Of a DNA stretch of 40,685 nt, positions 32,893 to 40,685 are shown one piece after another; the first letter of the stretch is position 1; every line of letters starts with the position of its first letter. The position numbers and the translations under genes are program-made. The DNA is from an uncultured Azospirillum sp. (lineage in GTDB: Bacteria; Pseudomonadota; Alphaproteobacteria; Azospirillales; Azospirillaceae), in the NCBI RefSeq assembly GCF_946480385.1, contig NZ_CAMLJP010000051.1:1-40685 (forward strand), written 5' to 3'. The notes under the pieces were generated by a model, which had not been told where the DNA came from, made no database searches, and saw only the letters and a list, made by a program, of their open reading frames with translations.

Positions 32893-34413
32893 TCAGGCCG
32901 CGACGCGCTCTTCCTCTGCGTCCACCGCCACCGGCGGGATCCAGGCGATCAGCTCCCGCCCGGTGTTGGCGAGGCGCTTCGGCTCGATCCGGCCAATGAC
33001 GCGGGTGCCTTCCTTGGCGATGCGCAGGATGTCGCCGTCCTCCGGAACCAGCGCGCGTTCGACGCCGCAGCTGCGGGCGAGGCGGGCGTGGGCTTCCATA
33101 TGCTCGATGGTGCCATGGACCGGCACGGCGAAGCGGGGGCGGACCAGCCCGTACATGCGGGCGAGGTCGTCGCGCTTCGGGTGGCCGGAGACATGGACCG
33201 GCGCATCGGCCGGGGTGACGATCTCGACACCCATGCCGCGCAGATGCTCATGGATTTCAGCCAGGGCCTCCTCGTTGCCGGGGATGGCGCGGGCGGAGAA
33301 GATGACGGTGTCGCCCTCTTCCAGCCAGAGGTCGCGGTGCTCGTTGCGGGCCAGACGGCTGAGCGCCGCACGCTCCTCGCCCTGGCTGCCGGTGCACAGG
33401 AACACGAGGTGGTCGCGCGGGGTCCAGGAGGCCTCGCGGACATCCATGAAGTCCGGCACATGGTCGAGATAGCCGCAGGCCTGCGCCGCCTTTTCCATGC
33501 GCAGCATGGAGCGGCCGACCAGAACCACCTTGCGCCCGACCGCCGCCGCCGCTTCCGCCACCGCGGTCATGCGGGCGACGTTGGAGGCGAAGCCGGTCAC
33601 GGCGATGGCGCCGGAGCGGCCGGCGAAGGCGCCGATCAGGCCGGCGCGGGCGTCGGCCTCCGAGCCGGTCGAGCCGGGCACGTCGGCGTTGGTGCTGTCG
33701 CACATCATGGCGAGCAGCCCTTCGTCGCCCAGACGCTTCAGCGCGGCGAAATCGGTGCTGCGGCCGACCAGCGGGTTGGGATCGAACTTCCAGTCGCCGG
33801 TGTGCAGGACCGTGCCGGCCGCCGTGCGGATCGCCAGCGACATCGGTTCGGGGATCGAGTGGGTGACGGCGATGGTCTCGATCCGGAAGGGACCGATGTT
33901 CAGCGTGTCGCCGATCTCGAAGGTCTGCACCTTGGCGGCGCGGTGCGCGCCCTTTTCCTTCAGCCGGTCCCGGATGATGTGGGAGGCGAAGGGGCTGGCA
34001 TAGATCGGGCAGCGCAGGCGCGGCCACAGATGGTGGATCGCGCCGATATGGTCCTCGTGCGCATGGGTCACCACGAGGCCGACGACGTCCTGCATCCGCT
34101 CTTCGATGAAGGTCGGATCGGCCATCAGGCTGTCGATGCCCGGCGCCTCGTCGCCCATGAAGGCGACGCCGGCGTCGACGATCAGCCATTTGCCGGCGTG
34201 ACCGTAGAGCGCCATGTTCATGCCGATGCGGGAACAGCCGCCCAGCGGAAGGAACAGGATCTCGTCCTTGCCCGGAACCGGGCCCGTGGGGCCGCCGCCA
34301 TGGACCGTGTTGGCGGTCGGGCGGGAGCCGTCGAAATCATCACGCGGACGCGGGTTGCGATTGCGTGCGCGGTTGTTCGGCGCCATCCGGCGCCGCTTTG
34401 AATCAAACGTCAT
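32893..34413 (-). CDS. rnj: Ribonuclease J (metallo-beta-lactamase/beta-CASP)
   Basis: With the ATG at 34413 this has 506 residues. A basic disordered N-terminus (RNRNPRPRDD) precedes the metallo-beta-lactamase domain, with THAHEDHIGA as the HxHxDH zinc motif, further ligands in AVTHSIPEPMSL and LHTGDWKFD, then the beta-CASP insert (ALAMMCDSTNADVPG, FLCTGSQGEERAAL) and HVSGHPKRDDL. A basic C-terminal region follows. RNase J matures and degrades RNA by 5'-to-3' exonuclease and endonuclease action, and is present in many alphaproteobacteria beside RNase E. An ATG nine codons further in (34386) is an alternative start. It is a housekeeping gene on what appears to be a RepA-type replicon. Confidence 0.93.
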   Translation of the reverse strand: MTFDSKRRRMAPNNRARNRNPRPRDDFDGSRPTANTVHGGGPTGPVPGKDEILFLPLGGCSRIGMNMALYGHAGKWLIVDAGVAFMGDEAPGIDSLMADPTFIEERMQDVVGLVVTHAHEDHIGAIHHLWPRLRCPIYASPFASHIIRDRLKEKGAHRAAKVQTFEIGDTLNIGPFRIETIAVTHSIPEPMSLAIRTAAGTVLHTGDWKFDPNPLVGRSTDFAALKRLGDEGLLAMMCDSTNADVPGSTGSEADARAGLIGAFAGRSGAIAVTGFASNVARMTAVAEAAAAVGRKVVLVGRSMLRMEKAAQACGYLDHVPDFMDVREASWTPRDHLVFLCTGSQGEERAALSRLARNEHRDLWLEEGDTVIFSARAIPGNEEALAEIHEHLRGMGVEIVTPADAPVHVSGHPKRDDLARMYGLVRPRFAVPVHGTIEHMEAHARLARSCGVERALVPEDGDILRIAKEGTRVIGRIEPKRLANTGRELIAWIPPVAVDAEEERVAA

Positions 34414-34684
34414 GCCTCTGTCGTACGTCTCACATAAGCCGGCATTCGACGCTGCCGGACGGGCGTGCATCGCTCGTCGATGCGGATCTCGGGGTGGGAG
34501 GGACCCGGCCGGAGGCGCCTTGGCGGCGGCCGTCGGACGGCTGGGATCGAATGTTTCGTCAGGGCTTATGTGGGCAAAGCGAGGCGTACGTCAAGGGCGC
34601 GCGTGAAAGGTCACACGAAATGGTGGGGCATTGCTGGGATGCGTGGGGCAGGAGGGGGCGCGCACAGGCGCCCCCGGTGCTCCA
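34414..34684. other. Gap between RNase J and dehydratase genes
   Basis: No credible gene. GGGGGCGC (34654-34661) and GCGCCCCC (34668-34675) form a perfect 8-bp hairpin just past the dehydratase stop, a weak terminator candidate for the leftward sugar operon because no T-run follows. The RNase J promoter should lie in 34414-34620; no clear boxes were seen. Confidence 0.45.
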
Positions 34685-36523
34685 TCAATGATTGTCGCGC
34701 GGGATCCCCATCGTCTGGGCGACGCGCTGGTACTTGACCGCCGGCTTCAGGACCATGCCCTCGTCCAGCTGGTCAACGATGCCGCGCTGGATTTCCTGCC
34801 ACGGGGTCTGCGACGGCGGGGCGGGGTAGCCGCCGGCGGCTTCCAGGGCGGCGCGGCGGTCGGCCAGTTCGGCTTCGGAGATCAGGATGTCGGCGCTGCC
34901 GCGGCGCAGGTCGATCCGCACGCGGTCGCCGGTGCGCAGCAGGCCGAGGTTGCCGCCGGCCGCCGCTTCCGGGGCGGCATTGAGGATGGAGGGTGAGCCG
35001 GACGTGCCCGACTGGCGGCCGTCGCCGATGCAGGGCAGGGAATGGATGCCCTGCTTGATGAGGTCGGCGGGCGGACGCATGTTCACCACCTCCGCCGCGC
35101 CGGGGTAGCCGATCGGGCCGGCGCCGCGGATGACCAGGATGGTGTAGGCGTCGATGCCCAGCGACGGGTCGTCGATGCGGTGGTGGTAGTCCTCCGGACC
35201 GTCGAAGACGACGACCTTGGCCTCGAAGGCTTCCGGGTCCTTCGGGTTGGACAGGTAGCGCTCGCGGAACTCGTCGGAGATCACGCTGGTCTTCATGATG
35301 GCGGCGTTGAACAGGTTGCCGCGCAGCACGACGAAGCCGGCGTTGATCTTCAGCGGGTCGTCGATCGGGTGGATGACGCGGGTGTCGAGGATCTCGGTGT
35401 TGCGGCAATTCTCGCCGATGGTGTGGCCGTTTACGTTGGGGGCGTCCTCGCGGATCAGGCCCTTGGTCATCAGCTGGGCGACGACGGCCGGCACGCCGCC
35501 GGCGCGGTGGAAGTCCTCGCCCAGATATTCGCCGGCGGGCTGGAGGTTGACCAGCAAGGGCACGTCCAGGCCGTGGGTCTGCCAGTCGTCCACCGTCAGC
35601 GGCACGCCGATGTGCTTGGCGATGGCGTTGATGTGGATCGGCGCGTTGGTCGAGCCGCCGATGGCGGAATTGACGACGATGGCGTTGAGGAAGGCGTCGC
35701 GGGTCAGGATGTCGGACGGCTTGATGTCCTGGCGCACCATCTCGACGATGCGCTTGCCGGTCTCGTAGGCGGCCTGCTGACGCTCGCGGTAGGGGGCGGG
35801 GATGGCGGCGGAGCCGGGGAGCTGCATGCCCAGCACCTCCGCCAGCGAATTCATGGTGGAGGCGGTGCCCATCGTGTTGCAGTAGCCGGTCGAGGGAGCC
35901 GACGACGCCACCAGCTCGATGAAGCCCTGATAGTCGATCTCGCCGGCCGCCATCATCTGGCGGGCCTTCCACACGATGGTGCCGGAGCCGGTACGCTCGC
36001 CGCGGAACCAGCCGTTCAGCATCGGGCCGACCGACAGCGCGATGGCCGGAATGTTGACGGTGGCGGCGGCCATCAGGCAGGCCGGGGTGGTCTTGTCGCA
36101 GCCGATGGTCAGCACCACGCCGTCGAGCGGATAGCCGTGCAGAACCTCGACGAGGCCGAGATAGGCGAGGTTGCGGTCGATCGAGGCGGTCGGCCGCTTG
36201 CCGGTCTCCTGGATCGGGTGGACGGGAAACTCGATGGCGATGCCGCCGGCGGTGCGGATGCCTTCACGCAGGCGTTCGGCCAGAACCAGATGGTGGCGGT
36301 TGCAGGGGCTGAGGTCGGATCCGGTCTGGGCGATGCCGATGATCGGAGCGCCGGACTGCAGCTCCTCCCGCGTCAGGCCGAAGTTCAGGTAACGCTCCAG
36401 ATAGAGCGCGGTCATGTCGGGGTTGGCGGGGTTGTCGAACCACGCGCGCGACCGCAGCCGACGCCCTGAATCCTGGGCTGAACCGGCGGAGGCGGAGGGG
36501 AAGGGAGTCTTCGTATCGGACAT
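34685..36523 (-). CDS. araC: IlvD/Edd-family sugar-acid dehydratase, probably L-arabinonate dehydratase
   Basis: A 612-residue Fe-S dehydratase. Cysteine ligands appear in [10 protein letters not shown] (about 75), [17 protein letters not shown] (about 145-160) and [19 protein letters not shown] (about 218), the pattern of the pentonate dehydratase branch with an extra Cys-x-Lys motif and a modified-Lys region. Later blocks are [13 protein letters not shown] and [22 protein letters not shown]. It converts L-arabinonate (or D-galactonate/D-fuconate) to the 2-keto-3-deoxy acid. The symbol follows the Azospirillum naming and is not the enteric regulator AraC. The leftward order permease, arabinose dehydrogenase, chemoreceptor, dehydratase supports this pathway. 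The lactonase and later steps are outside the window. About 25 extra N-terminal residues precede the conserved part. Confidence 0.85.
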   Translation of the reverse strand: MSDTKTPFPSASAGSAQDSGRRLRSRAWFDNPANPDMTALYLERYLNFGLTREELQSGAPIIGIAQTGSDLSPCNRHHLVLAERLREGIRTAGGIAIEFPVHPIQETGKRPTASIDRNLAYLGLVEVLHGYPLDGVVLTIGCDKTTPACLMAAATVNIPAIALSVGPMLNGWFRGERTGSGTIVWKARQMMAAGEIDYQGFIELVASSAPSTGYCNTMGTASTMNSLAEVLGMQLPGSAAIPAPYRERQQAAYETGKRIVEMVRQDIKPSDILTRDAFLNAIVVNSAIGGSTNAPIHINAIAKHIGVPLTVDDWQTHGLDVPLLVNLQPAGEYLGEDFHRAGGVPAVVAQLMTKGLIREDAPNVNGHTIGENCRNTEILDTRVIHPIDDPLKINAGFVVLRGNLFNAAIMKTSVISDEFRERYLSNPKDPEAFEAKVVVFDGPEDYHHRIDDPSLGIDAYTILVIRGAGPIGYPGAAEVVNMRPPADLIKQGIHSLPCIGDGRQSGTSGSPSILNAAPEAAAGGNLGLLRTGDRVRIDLRRGSADILISEAELADRRAALEAAGGYPAPPSQTPWQEIQRGIVDQLDEGMVLKPAVKYQRVAQTMGIPRDNH

Positions 36524-36613
36524 GTCGACACCGGTTTCAGGTTGGGGCGCGGAGCGGATGGCTGGGCGCCGGAGTTGGGATGTGTCCCGTCGGGTTGAAT
36601 CGGTTGGGTTGGC

Positions 36614-38647
36614 TCAGGCCGCGCGCATGTCGGCCAGGAAGCGCGACACGCAGTCGCGCAGGTCGTCGGCCTCGCCGGACAGGCCGTCGGCGGCGGATTT
36701 GACCTGACGCGAGGCGTCGCTGGTGGTCTGAAAGGCGTGGGTCACCCCGGTGATGTGGTCGCGGACGTCCTGGGTGCCGCGGGCGGCGCGCTGGATGCTG
36801 CCGCTGATCTCCTGGGTGGCGGCCCGCTGCTCGCCGATGGCGCTGGCGATGGTGGTGGAGACCTCGTTGACCTCGCCGATCACCTTGGTGATCTCGGTGA
36901 TGGCGCCGGCCGCCTGGCTGCTGACGCGCTGGACGGCGGCGATCTGGGTCTCGATCTCCTCGGTCGCCTTGGCGGTCTGGGCGGCGAGGCTCTTGACCTC
37001 GTTCGCCACCACGGCGAAGCCGCGCCCCGCCTCGCCGGCCCGCGCCGCCTCGATGGTGGCGTTCAGGGCCAGCAGGTTGGTCTGGGCGGCGATGGAGCCG
37101 ATCAGCTGCACCACGTCGCCGATCTGGCGGGCGACGCCGGTCAGGCTGCGCACCGTCTCGTCGGTGACGCGGGCGATGCCGACCGCCTGTTCGGTCACTT
37201 GGGCGCTATGGGCGACATGCTGGCTGATGGCGGCGATGGAGACGGCGAGTTCCTCGGCGGCGGCGGCCACCGTCTCGACGCTGCCGGTGGTCTCGCCGGA
37301 ACTGCGGACGGCGTCGCTGGCCAGACGGCTGGTCTCGACGGTCGTCGACTGGATGGAGTCGGCGGTCGATTGCAGCTGGGTGGCGGCGCTGGCGACGCGG
37401 CCCAGCGTGCTTTCCACCATCCGCTCGAACTCCTGGGTCAGGCGGTCGATGCGTTCGCCCCGGCGGATGCGGGCCTCATGCTCGGCGGCCTTGTCGGCAG
37501 CCATGCGGTCGGCCTCGATCAGGCCGGCCTGGAAGACCTGCACCGCCTTGGCCATGCCGCCGATCTCGTCGCGGCGGTCCAGGCCGGGGATGGCGACGGA
37601 GCGGTCGCCGCCGGCCAGACGGGTCATGGCATCGGTCATGGCGACCACCGGGCGCGACAGGCTGCGGGCGATCAGCACCGCCGCGGCAAGGCCGAGGATC
37701 AGGCCGGCGGCCGAGGCGAGCGCCATCGCACTGCGATAGCCGGCGATGTCGGACATGGTGCCGGCGCGCAACTGATGTTCGTCGGCGACGCCCTGGTCGG
37801 TCAGGGTCCGCGCCTGTTCGCCGATGGCGGTGCCGAGCGGGGTGAGGGTGCCGGTGACCAGCCCATCGCGGCGCTGCGTCGTCTCCACCAGCCGGTCGAA
37901 GCCGGCGGCATAGGCGTCGAGCGTCTTCAGGAAGGCGGCGACCAGCCCGCGCAGGGCCGGGTCGGTCAGCGTCTTCGCCATGGTGTCGCCATTCTGGGCG
38001 GCGGTCTTCAGCTCGGTCCGGGTGGCGGTGGCGAGGCCGGCCGTGCCCTCCCCCTGGAAGCGGGCGGCAACGGTGCGGGCGGCCTGGACATGCATCGCCG
38101 CCTGGGCGGCGAGGTTCAGCGCCTCGACATTGCCGCTGCCCTTGGCGTTGGTCAGGATGGTGCTGAGCATGGTCTGCAGCTTAGAGCCGTATTTCGCCAC
38201 CTCGGCCACCGCTTCGCTGCGCTGGGCGTGGGCGGCGCGGACAGCGGCGAAGCTGTCGCCGTACTGGGCGACGCTGGCCTTCATCTGCTCGACCGCCACC
38301 TGCTGGCGGGCGGTGTCGCCGCTGCCGGACAGGCGCTGGTCGACGGCGGCGACGAGGCTTGCGGCCTCCGCCGCCAGCGAAGCGACGGCATCGGCGTCCT
38401 CGTCGTGGCCGTTCAGCAGGAAGGCGGTGGTCTTCAGGCGCATGTCCAGCATCAGCGTCTGCATGCGGCCGAGATCGACCGCCTGTTCCGCCAGCATGCC
38501 GTTGCGGCGCACCACCGTCTCCGTTTCCGACAGGGCGTTGATGCCCACCCCGGCGACGGCGGCGAGGAACAGCAGGATTCCGGCGCTGCCGGCGGTGATC
38601 CGGTGGCCGATGCGGGTGCCGATTTGCACGCGGGTGGCGATGGACAT
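36614..38647 (-). CDS. Methyl-accepting chemotaxis protein
   Basis: A 677-residue receptor. A first membrane helix (about 16-36) is followed by a large all-helical periplasmic domain (about 40-305), long enough for a helical bimodular (HBM-like) sensor. The second helix (about 308-330, [22 protein letters not shown]) leads to a HAMP domain ([27 protein letters not shown], about 331-383). The signalling tip is visible as [40 protein letters not shown]. The ATG has a GGGAGG site. It sits in the sugar operon, 39 bases after the arabinose dehydrogenase stop and 90 before the dehydratase start, so sensing of the same sugars, directly or through a binding protein, is likely. No CheB/CheR-docking pentapeptide is seen at the C-terminus. 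Confidence 0.92.
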   Translation of the reverse strand: MSIATRVQIGTRIGHRITAGSAGILLFLAAVAGVGINALSETETVVRRNGMLAEQAVDLGRMQTLMLDMRLKTTAFLLNGHDEDADAVASLAAEAASLVAAVDQRLSGSGDTARQQVAVEQMKASVAQYGDSFAAVRAAHAQRSEAVAEVAKYGSKLQTMLSTILTNAKGSGNVEALNLAAQAAMHVQAARTVAARFQGEGTAGLATATRTELKTAAQNGDTMAKTLTDPALRGLVAAFLKTLDAYAAGFDRLVETTQRRDGLVTGTLTPLGTAIGEQARTLTDQGVADEHQLRAGTMSDIAGYRSAMALASAAGLILGLAAAVLIARSLSRPVVAMTDAMTRLAGGDRSVAIPGLDRRDEIGGMAKAVQVFQAGLIEADRMAADKAAEHEARIRRGERIDRLTQEFERMVESTLGRVASAATQLQSTADSIQSTTVETSRLASDAVRSSGETTGSVETVAAAAEELAVSIAAISQHVAHSAQVTEQAVGIARVTDETVRSLTGVARQIGDVVQLIGSIAAQTNLLALNATIEAARAGEAGRGFAVVANEVKSLAAQTAKATEEIETQIAAVQRVSSQAAGAITEITKVIGEVNEVSTTIASAIGEQRAATQEISGSIQRAARGTQDVRDHITGVTHAFQTTSDASRQVKSAADGLSGEADDLRDCVSRFLADMRAA

Positions 38648-38686
38648 GCGGGACCTCCCTGTTGCCGGACCCTCTCCCGGGGCCTT

Positions 38687-39637
38687 CTACCAGTCGAAGG
38701 AGTCGGTGCGGTGCCAGCGCCCGACCATGCAGGCGTCGGCAACCAGCGACAGCGGACGGGCGTCGACGTCGCTCGCCCCATCGCTGATCAACCGGTGAAA
38801 GTGGCGATAGATGCGCTGGTATTCGGTGTCGGGCTCGGCCAGGACCGGAACGCCGTCCACCAGCAGACGGGTGCCGCCATGGGTGAGGTCGAGGCGTCCG
38901 CCATCGGTCTCGATGACGATGGACCAGGTCTGCTCGCCCTGCTGGAGGAAGTCGAAATCGGCGGTGACGCGGCCGATGCGGGAACCGGGGGCCGCACTCA
39001 TCTCCAGCGTCGCGGCGATGGGGGTGTCGCGGTTGGCCGGGACATGCAGGTCGGCGGAACGGACGAAGACCGGGGCGGGCAGGATGTCGGTCAGGATCGA
39101 CAGGGCGTTGATGCCGGGATCGAAGACGCCGAAGCCGCCGGCCGCGAAGATCCAGTCCTGGCCCGGATGCCAGCGCCGCACATCCTCCTTCCAGGTGATG
39201 GCGACGCTGCGGATGACAATGTGGGCCAGCCGGCGGCGGGTTTCCTCGACCGCCGGGTTGAACTGCGAATGCCAAGCGGTGAACAGGGTGCGGCGGGCGG
39301 TGTCGGCCTCCGCCACCAGATCGTGAAGCTCCGACAGGGTTGCGGCGGGCGGCTTCTCGATCAGCACATGCTTGCCGGCCCGCAGTGCCTCGACCGTCAG
39401 CCCATGGCGGACGGCGGGCGGGGTGCAGAGCGCCACGGCGTCGAGGTGGGGCAGGGCCGCCAGCATCTCCGCCTGGGAGCGGAAGGTCGGAACGCCGCCG
39501 GTTATGTCGCCCGGGCCGATGCCATCCGGGCTGACCACGGCGGCGAGATCGAACAGGCCGGTGGCGGCAATGGCCGGGATGTGCTGGTCGCGGGCGATCT
39601 TGCCCAGGCCGACGAGACCGAGGGTGGGGAGCGTCAT
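38687..39637 (-). CDS. araA: L-arabinose / D-galactose 1-dehydrogenase (Gfo/Idh/MocA family)
   Basis: A 316-residue NAD(P)-dependent dehydrogenase. The Rossmann motif GLVGLGKIARDQHIPAI opens the protein, KHVLIEKPPAATL holds the conserved EKP, and WKEDVRRWHPGQDWIFAAGGFGVFDPGINALSIL (about 150-185) closely resembles the A. brasilense L-arabinose 1-dehydrogenase. It oxidises L-arabinose (and D-galactose) to the 1,4-lactone, the first step of the non-phosphorylating pathway. It is 29 bases downstream of the permease gene and followed by the chemoreceptor. The symbol is the Azospirillum name, not the enteric isomerase. Confidence 0.88.
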   Translation of the reverse strand: MTLPTLGLVGLGKIARDQHIPAIAATGLFDLAAVVSPDGIGPGDITGGVPTFRSQAEMLAALPHLDAVALCTPPAVRHGLTVEALRAGKHVLIEKPPAATLSELHDLVAEADTARRTLFTAWHSQFNPAVEETRRRLAHIVIRSVAITWKEDVRRWHPGQDWIFAAGGFGVFDPGINALSILTDILPAPVFVRSADLHVPANRDTPIAATLEMSAAPGSRIGRVTADFDFLQQGEQTWSIVIETDGGRLDLTHGGTRLLVDGVPVLAEPDTEYQRIYRHFHRLISDGASDVDARPLSLVADACMVGRWHRTDSFDW

Positions 39638-39666
39638 GGCGGTAAGTCCGGTCGGGGCGGAAAGCC

Positions 39667-40685
39667 TCAGGCCTTGCCCTTGTTGTAGACGTCGAAGCAG
39701 ACGGCGGCGAGCAGCACCAGACCCTTGATGACCTGTTGCCAGTCGATGCCGATGCCGACGATCGACATGCCGTTGTTCATCACGCCCATGATGAAGGCGC
39801 CGATCACCGCGCCGGTCACGCGGCCGACGCCGCCCGAGGCCGAGGCGCCGCCGATGAAGCAGGCGGCGATCACGTCCAGCTCGAACGAGACGCCGGCCTT
39901 CGGCGTGGCGGTGTTGAGGCGGGCGGCGAAGATCAGGCCGGCCAGCGCCGCGAGAACGCCCATGTTGACGAAGGTGTAGAAGGACAGGCGGCGGGTATCG
40001 ATGCCCGACAGCTTGGCGGCCTTCTCGTTGCCGCCGAGCGCGTAGATGCGCCGGCCGATGGTGGTGTCGCGGGTGACGAAGGCGTAGAGGCCGATCAGCA
40101 GCGCCATGATGATGAGGACGTTCGGCAGCCCTTTGTAGGTGGACAGCAGCCAGCCGACATAGGCGACCACCGCGAACAGCCCGGCGCTTTTCAGCACGAA
40201 CAGGACCAGCGGCTCCTGCTCGATGGCGAAGCGGTGACGGCGGATGCGGGCGGCAACGCTGAAGCCGATCATGATCGCCGGGGTGGCCAGGCACAGCACG
40301 AGCGTGGTGGTGTGGAAGCCGGCGGTGCCGAAGATGTCCGGGATGAAGCCGGAGCTGAGGCGCTGGAACTCGACCGGGAAGGGGCCGACGGACTGGCCGG
40401 CCAGCAGCGCGAGGCTGAGGCCGCGGAAGACCAGCATGCCGGCCAGCGTCACGATGAAGGACGGGATGCGGAAATAGGCGACCCAATAGCCCTGCGCCGC
40501 ACCGATGGCCGCGCCCGCCAACAGGCTGACGATGGCGGTGGGGATGAAGTGCCAGTGGAACTGGACCATCAGGATGGCGGCCAGCGCGCCGATGAAGCCG
40601 ACGATGGACCCGACCGACAGGTCGATGTGCCCGGCGACGATCACCAGCAGCATGCCCAGCGCCATGATGACGATGTAGCTGTTCT
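39667..40685 (-). CDS. gguB: Monosaccharide ABC transporter permease (GguB/MmsB type), 5' end missing
   Basis: The frame runs off the right edge, so the N-terminus is missing; about 338 residues remain. The sequence is a branched-type sugar permease: GHIDLSVGSIVGFIGA near the visible start, IPSFIVTLAGMLVFRGLSLALL, YALGGNEKAAKLSGIDT (the loop that contacts the ATPase), and GASASGGVGRVTGAVIGAFIMGVMNNGMSI. The long insert around PLVLFVLKSAGLF is typical of the GguB/XylH-like branch that works with a ChvE-type binding protein and GguA. In Azospirillum and Agrobacterium this system imports arabinose, galactose, glucose and xylose. It is first in the visible part of the leftward operon; binding-protein and ATPase genes are expected just beyond 40685. 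Confidence 0.88.
   Translation of the reverse strand, partial: NSYIVIMALGMLLVIVAGHIDLSVGSIVGFIGALAAILMVQFHWHFIPTAIVSLLAGAAIGAAQGYWVAYFRIPSFIVTLAGMLVFRGLSLALLAGQSVGPFPVEFQRLSSGFIPDIFGTAGFHTTTLVLCLATPAIMIGFSVAARIRRHRFAIEQEPLVLFVLKSAGLFAVVAYVGWLLSTYKGLPNVLIIMALLIGLYAFVTRDTTIGRRIYALGGNEKAAKLSGIDTRRLSFYTFVNMGVLAALAGLIFAARLNTATPKAGVSFELDVIAACFIGGASASGGVGRVTGAVIGAFIMGVMNNGMSIVGIGIDWQQVIKGLVLLAAVCFDVYNKGKA

Noticed and set aside
34471..34737. Plus-strand frames in the gap between rnj and the dehydratase
   Set aside because: Low-quality Gly/Arg composition, no domain, and they overlap the ends of genes on the other strand.
1..40685. CRISPR arrays, tRNA and rRNA genes
   Set aside because: No regular repeat-spacer array, cloverleaf-like sequence or rRNA core motif was noticed on reading; the only regular short repeats are the iterons.

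Overview
The window is high-GC DNA with alphaproteobacterial gene content. It looks like part of a secondary replicon (chromid or megaplasmid) of an Azospirillum-like member of the Rhodospirillales. This rests on an iteron-type RepA origin next to parAB, an L-arabinose/D-galactose pathway of the kind known from Azospirillum brasilense, and a GguB-type sugar permease. The genus is inferred from protein similarity by eye. RNase J on the same molecule makes a chromid more likely than a dispensable plasmid.

Layout: 1-1061 holds the end of a LacI-type regulator overlapping a hydratase gene. 1108-5577 holds a D,D-carboxypeptidase, SoxR with a near-perfect SoxR box facing an HPP-CBS membrane protein, and an MDR-type oxidoreductase. 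5692-6540 is a divergent LysR regulator. 6562-12206 is the replication and partition region: repA, about 14 copies of a 16-bp iteron, two metal-transporter genes (CDF and ZIP), then parA and parB. 12207-13035 has no gene but carries a terminator, an 85-bp repeat shared with the origin, and a 386-bp element with 20-bp terminal inverted repeats and a 12-bp flanking duplication. 13036-16562 is a visibly more AT-rich island coding for a TIR protein and a membrane-anchored nSTAND ATPase, a likely defence pair. The ATPase reading frame is broken twice, each time at a homopolymer.

16940-21051 codes for a LodB-like flavoprotein and a LodA-like quinoprotein oxidase whose N-terminus is a fused y4iL-like catalase domain. 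One polypeptide would therefore contain both a peroxide-producing and a catalase-like module. 21391-23843 has a MatB-like acyl-CoA synthetase and an exported polysaccharide deacetylase. 23975-32797 reads as a dispersed pyruvate/carbon-starvation module: BtsS/BtsR two-component system, a YbdD/YjiX small protein and a CstA/BtsT transporter. Both the small protein and the transporter have three tandem CCGCT repeats about 20-21 bp apart upstream, which fit BtsR sites. Between them lie an aspartate racemase, a YihY/BrkB protein, a LysR regulator and an MFS exporter. 32893-34413 is RNase J. 34685-40685 is a leftward sugar operon: GguB-like permease (cut by the window edge), arabinose 1-dehydrogenase, a methyl-accepting chemotaxis protein, and an IlvD/Edd sugar-acid dehydratase.

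The strongest leads for new biology are the catalase-LodA fusion, the TIR/nSTAND locus with paired -1 frame breaks, the shared tandem repeats that link BtsSR to two separated targets, and a 16-bp perfect palindrome that recurs in three intergenic regions, two of them bracketing lodAB.
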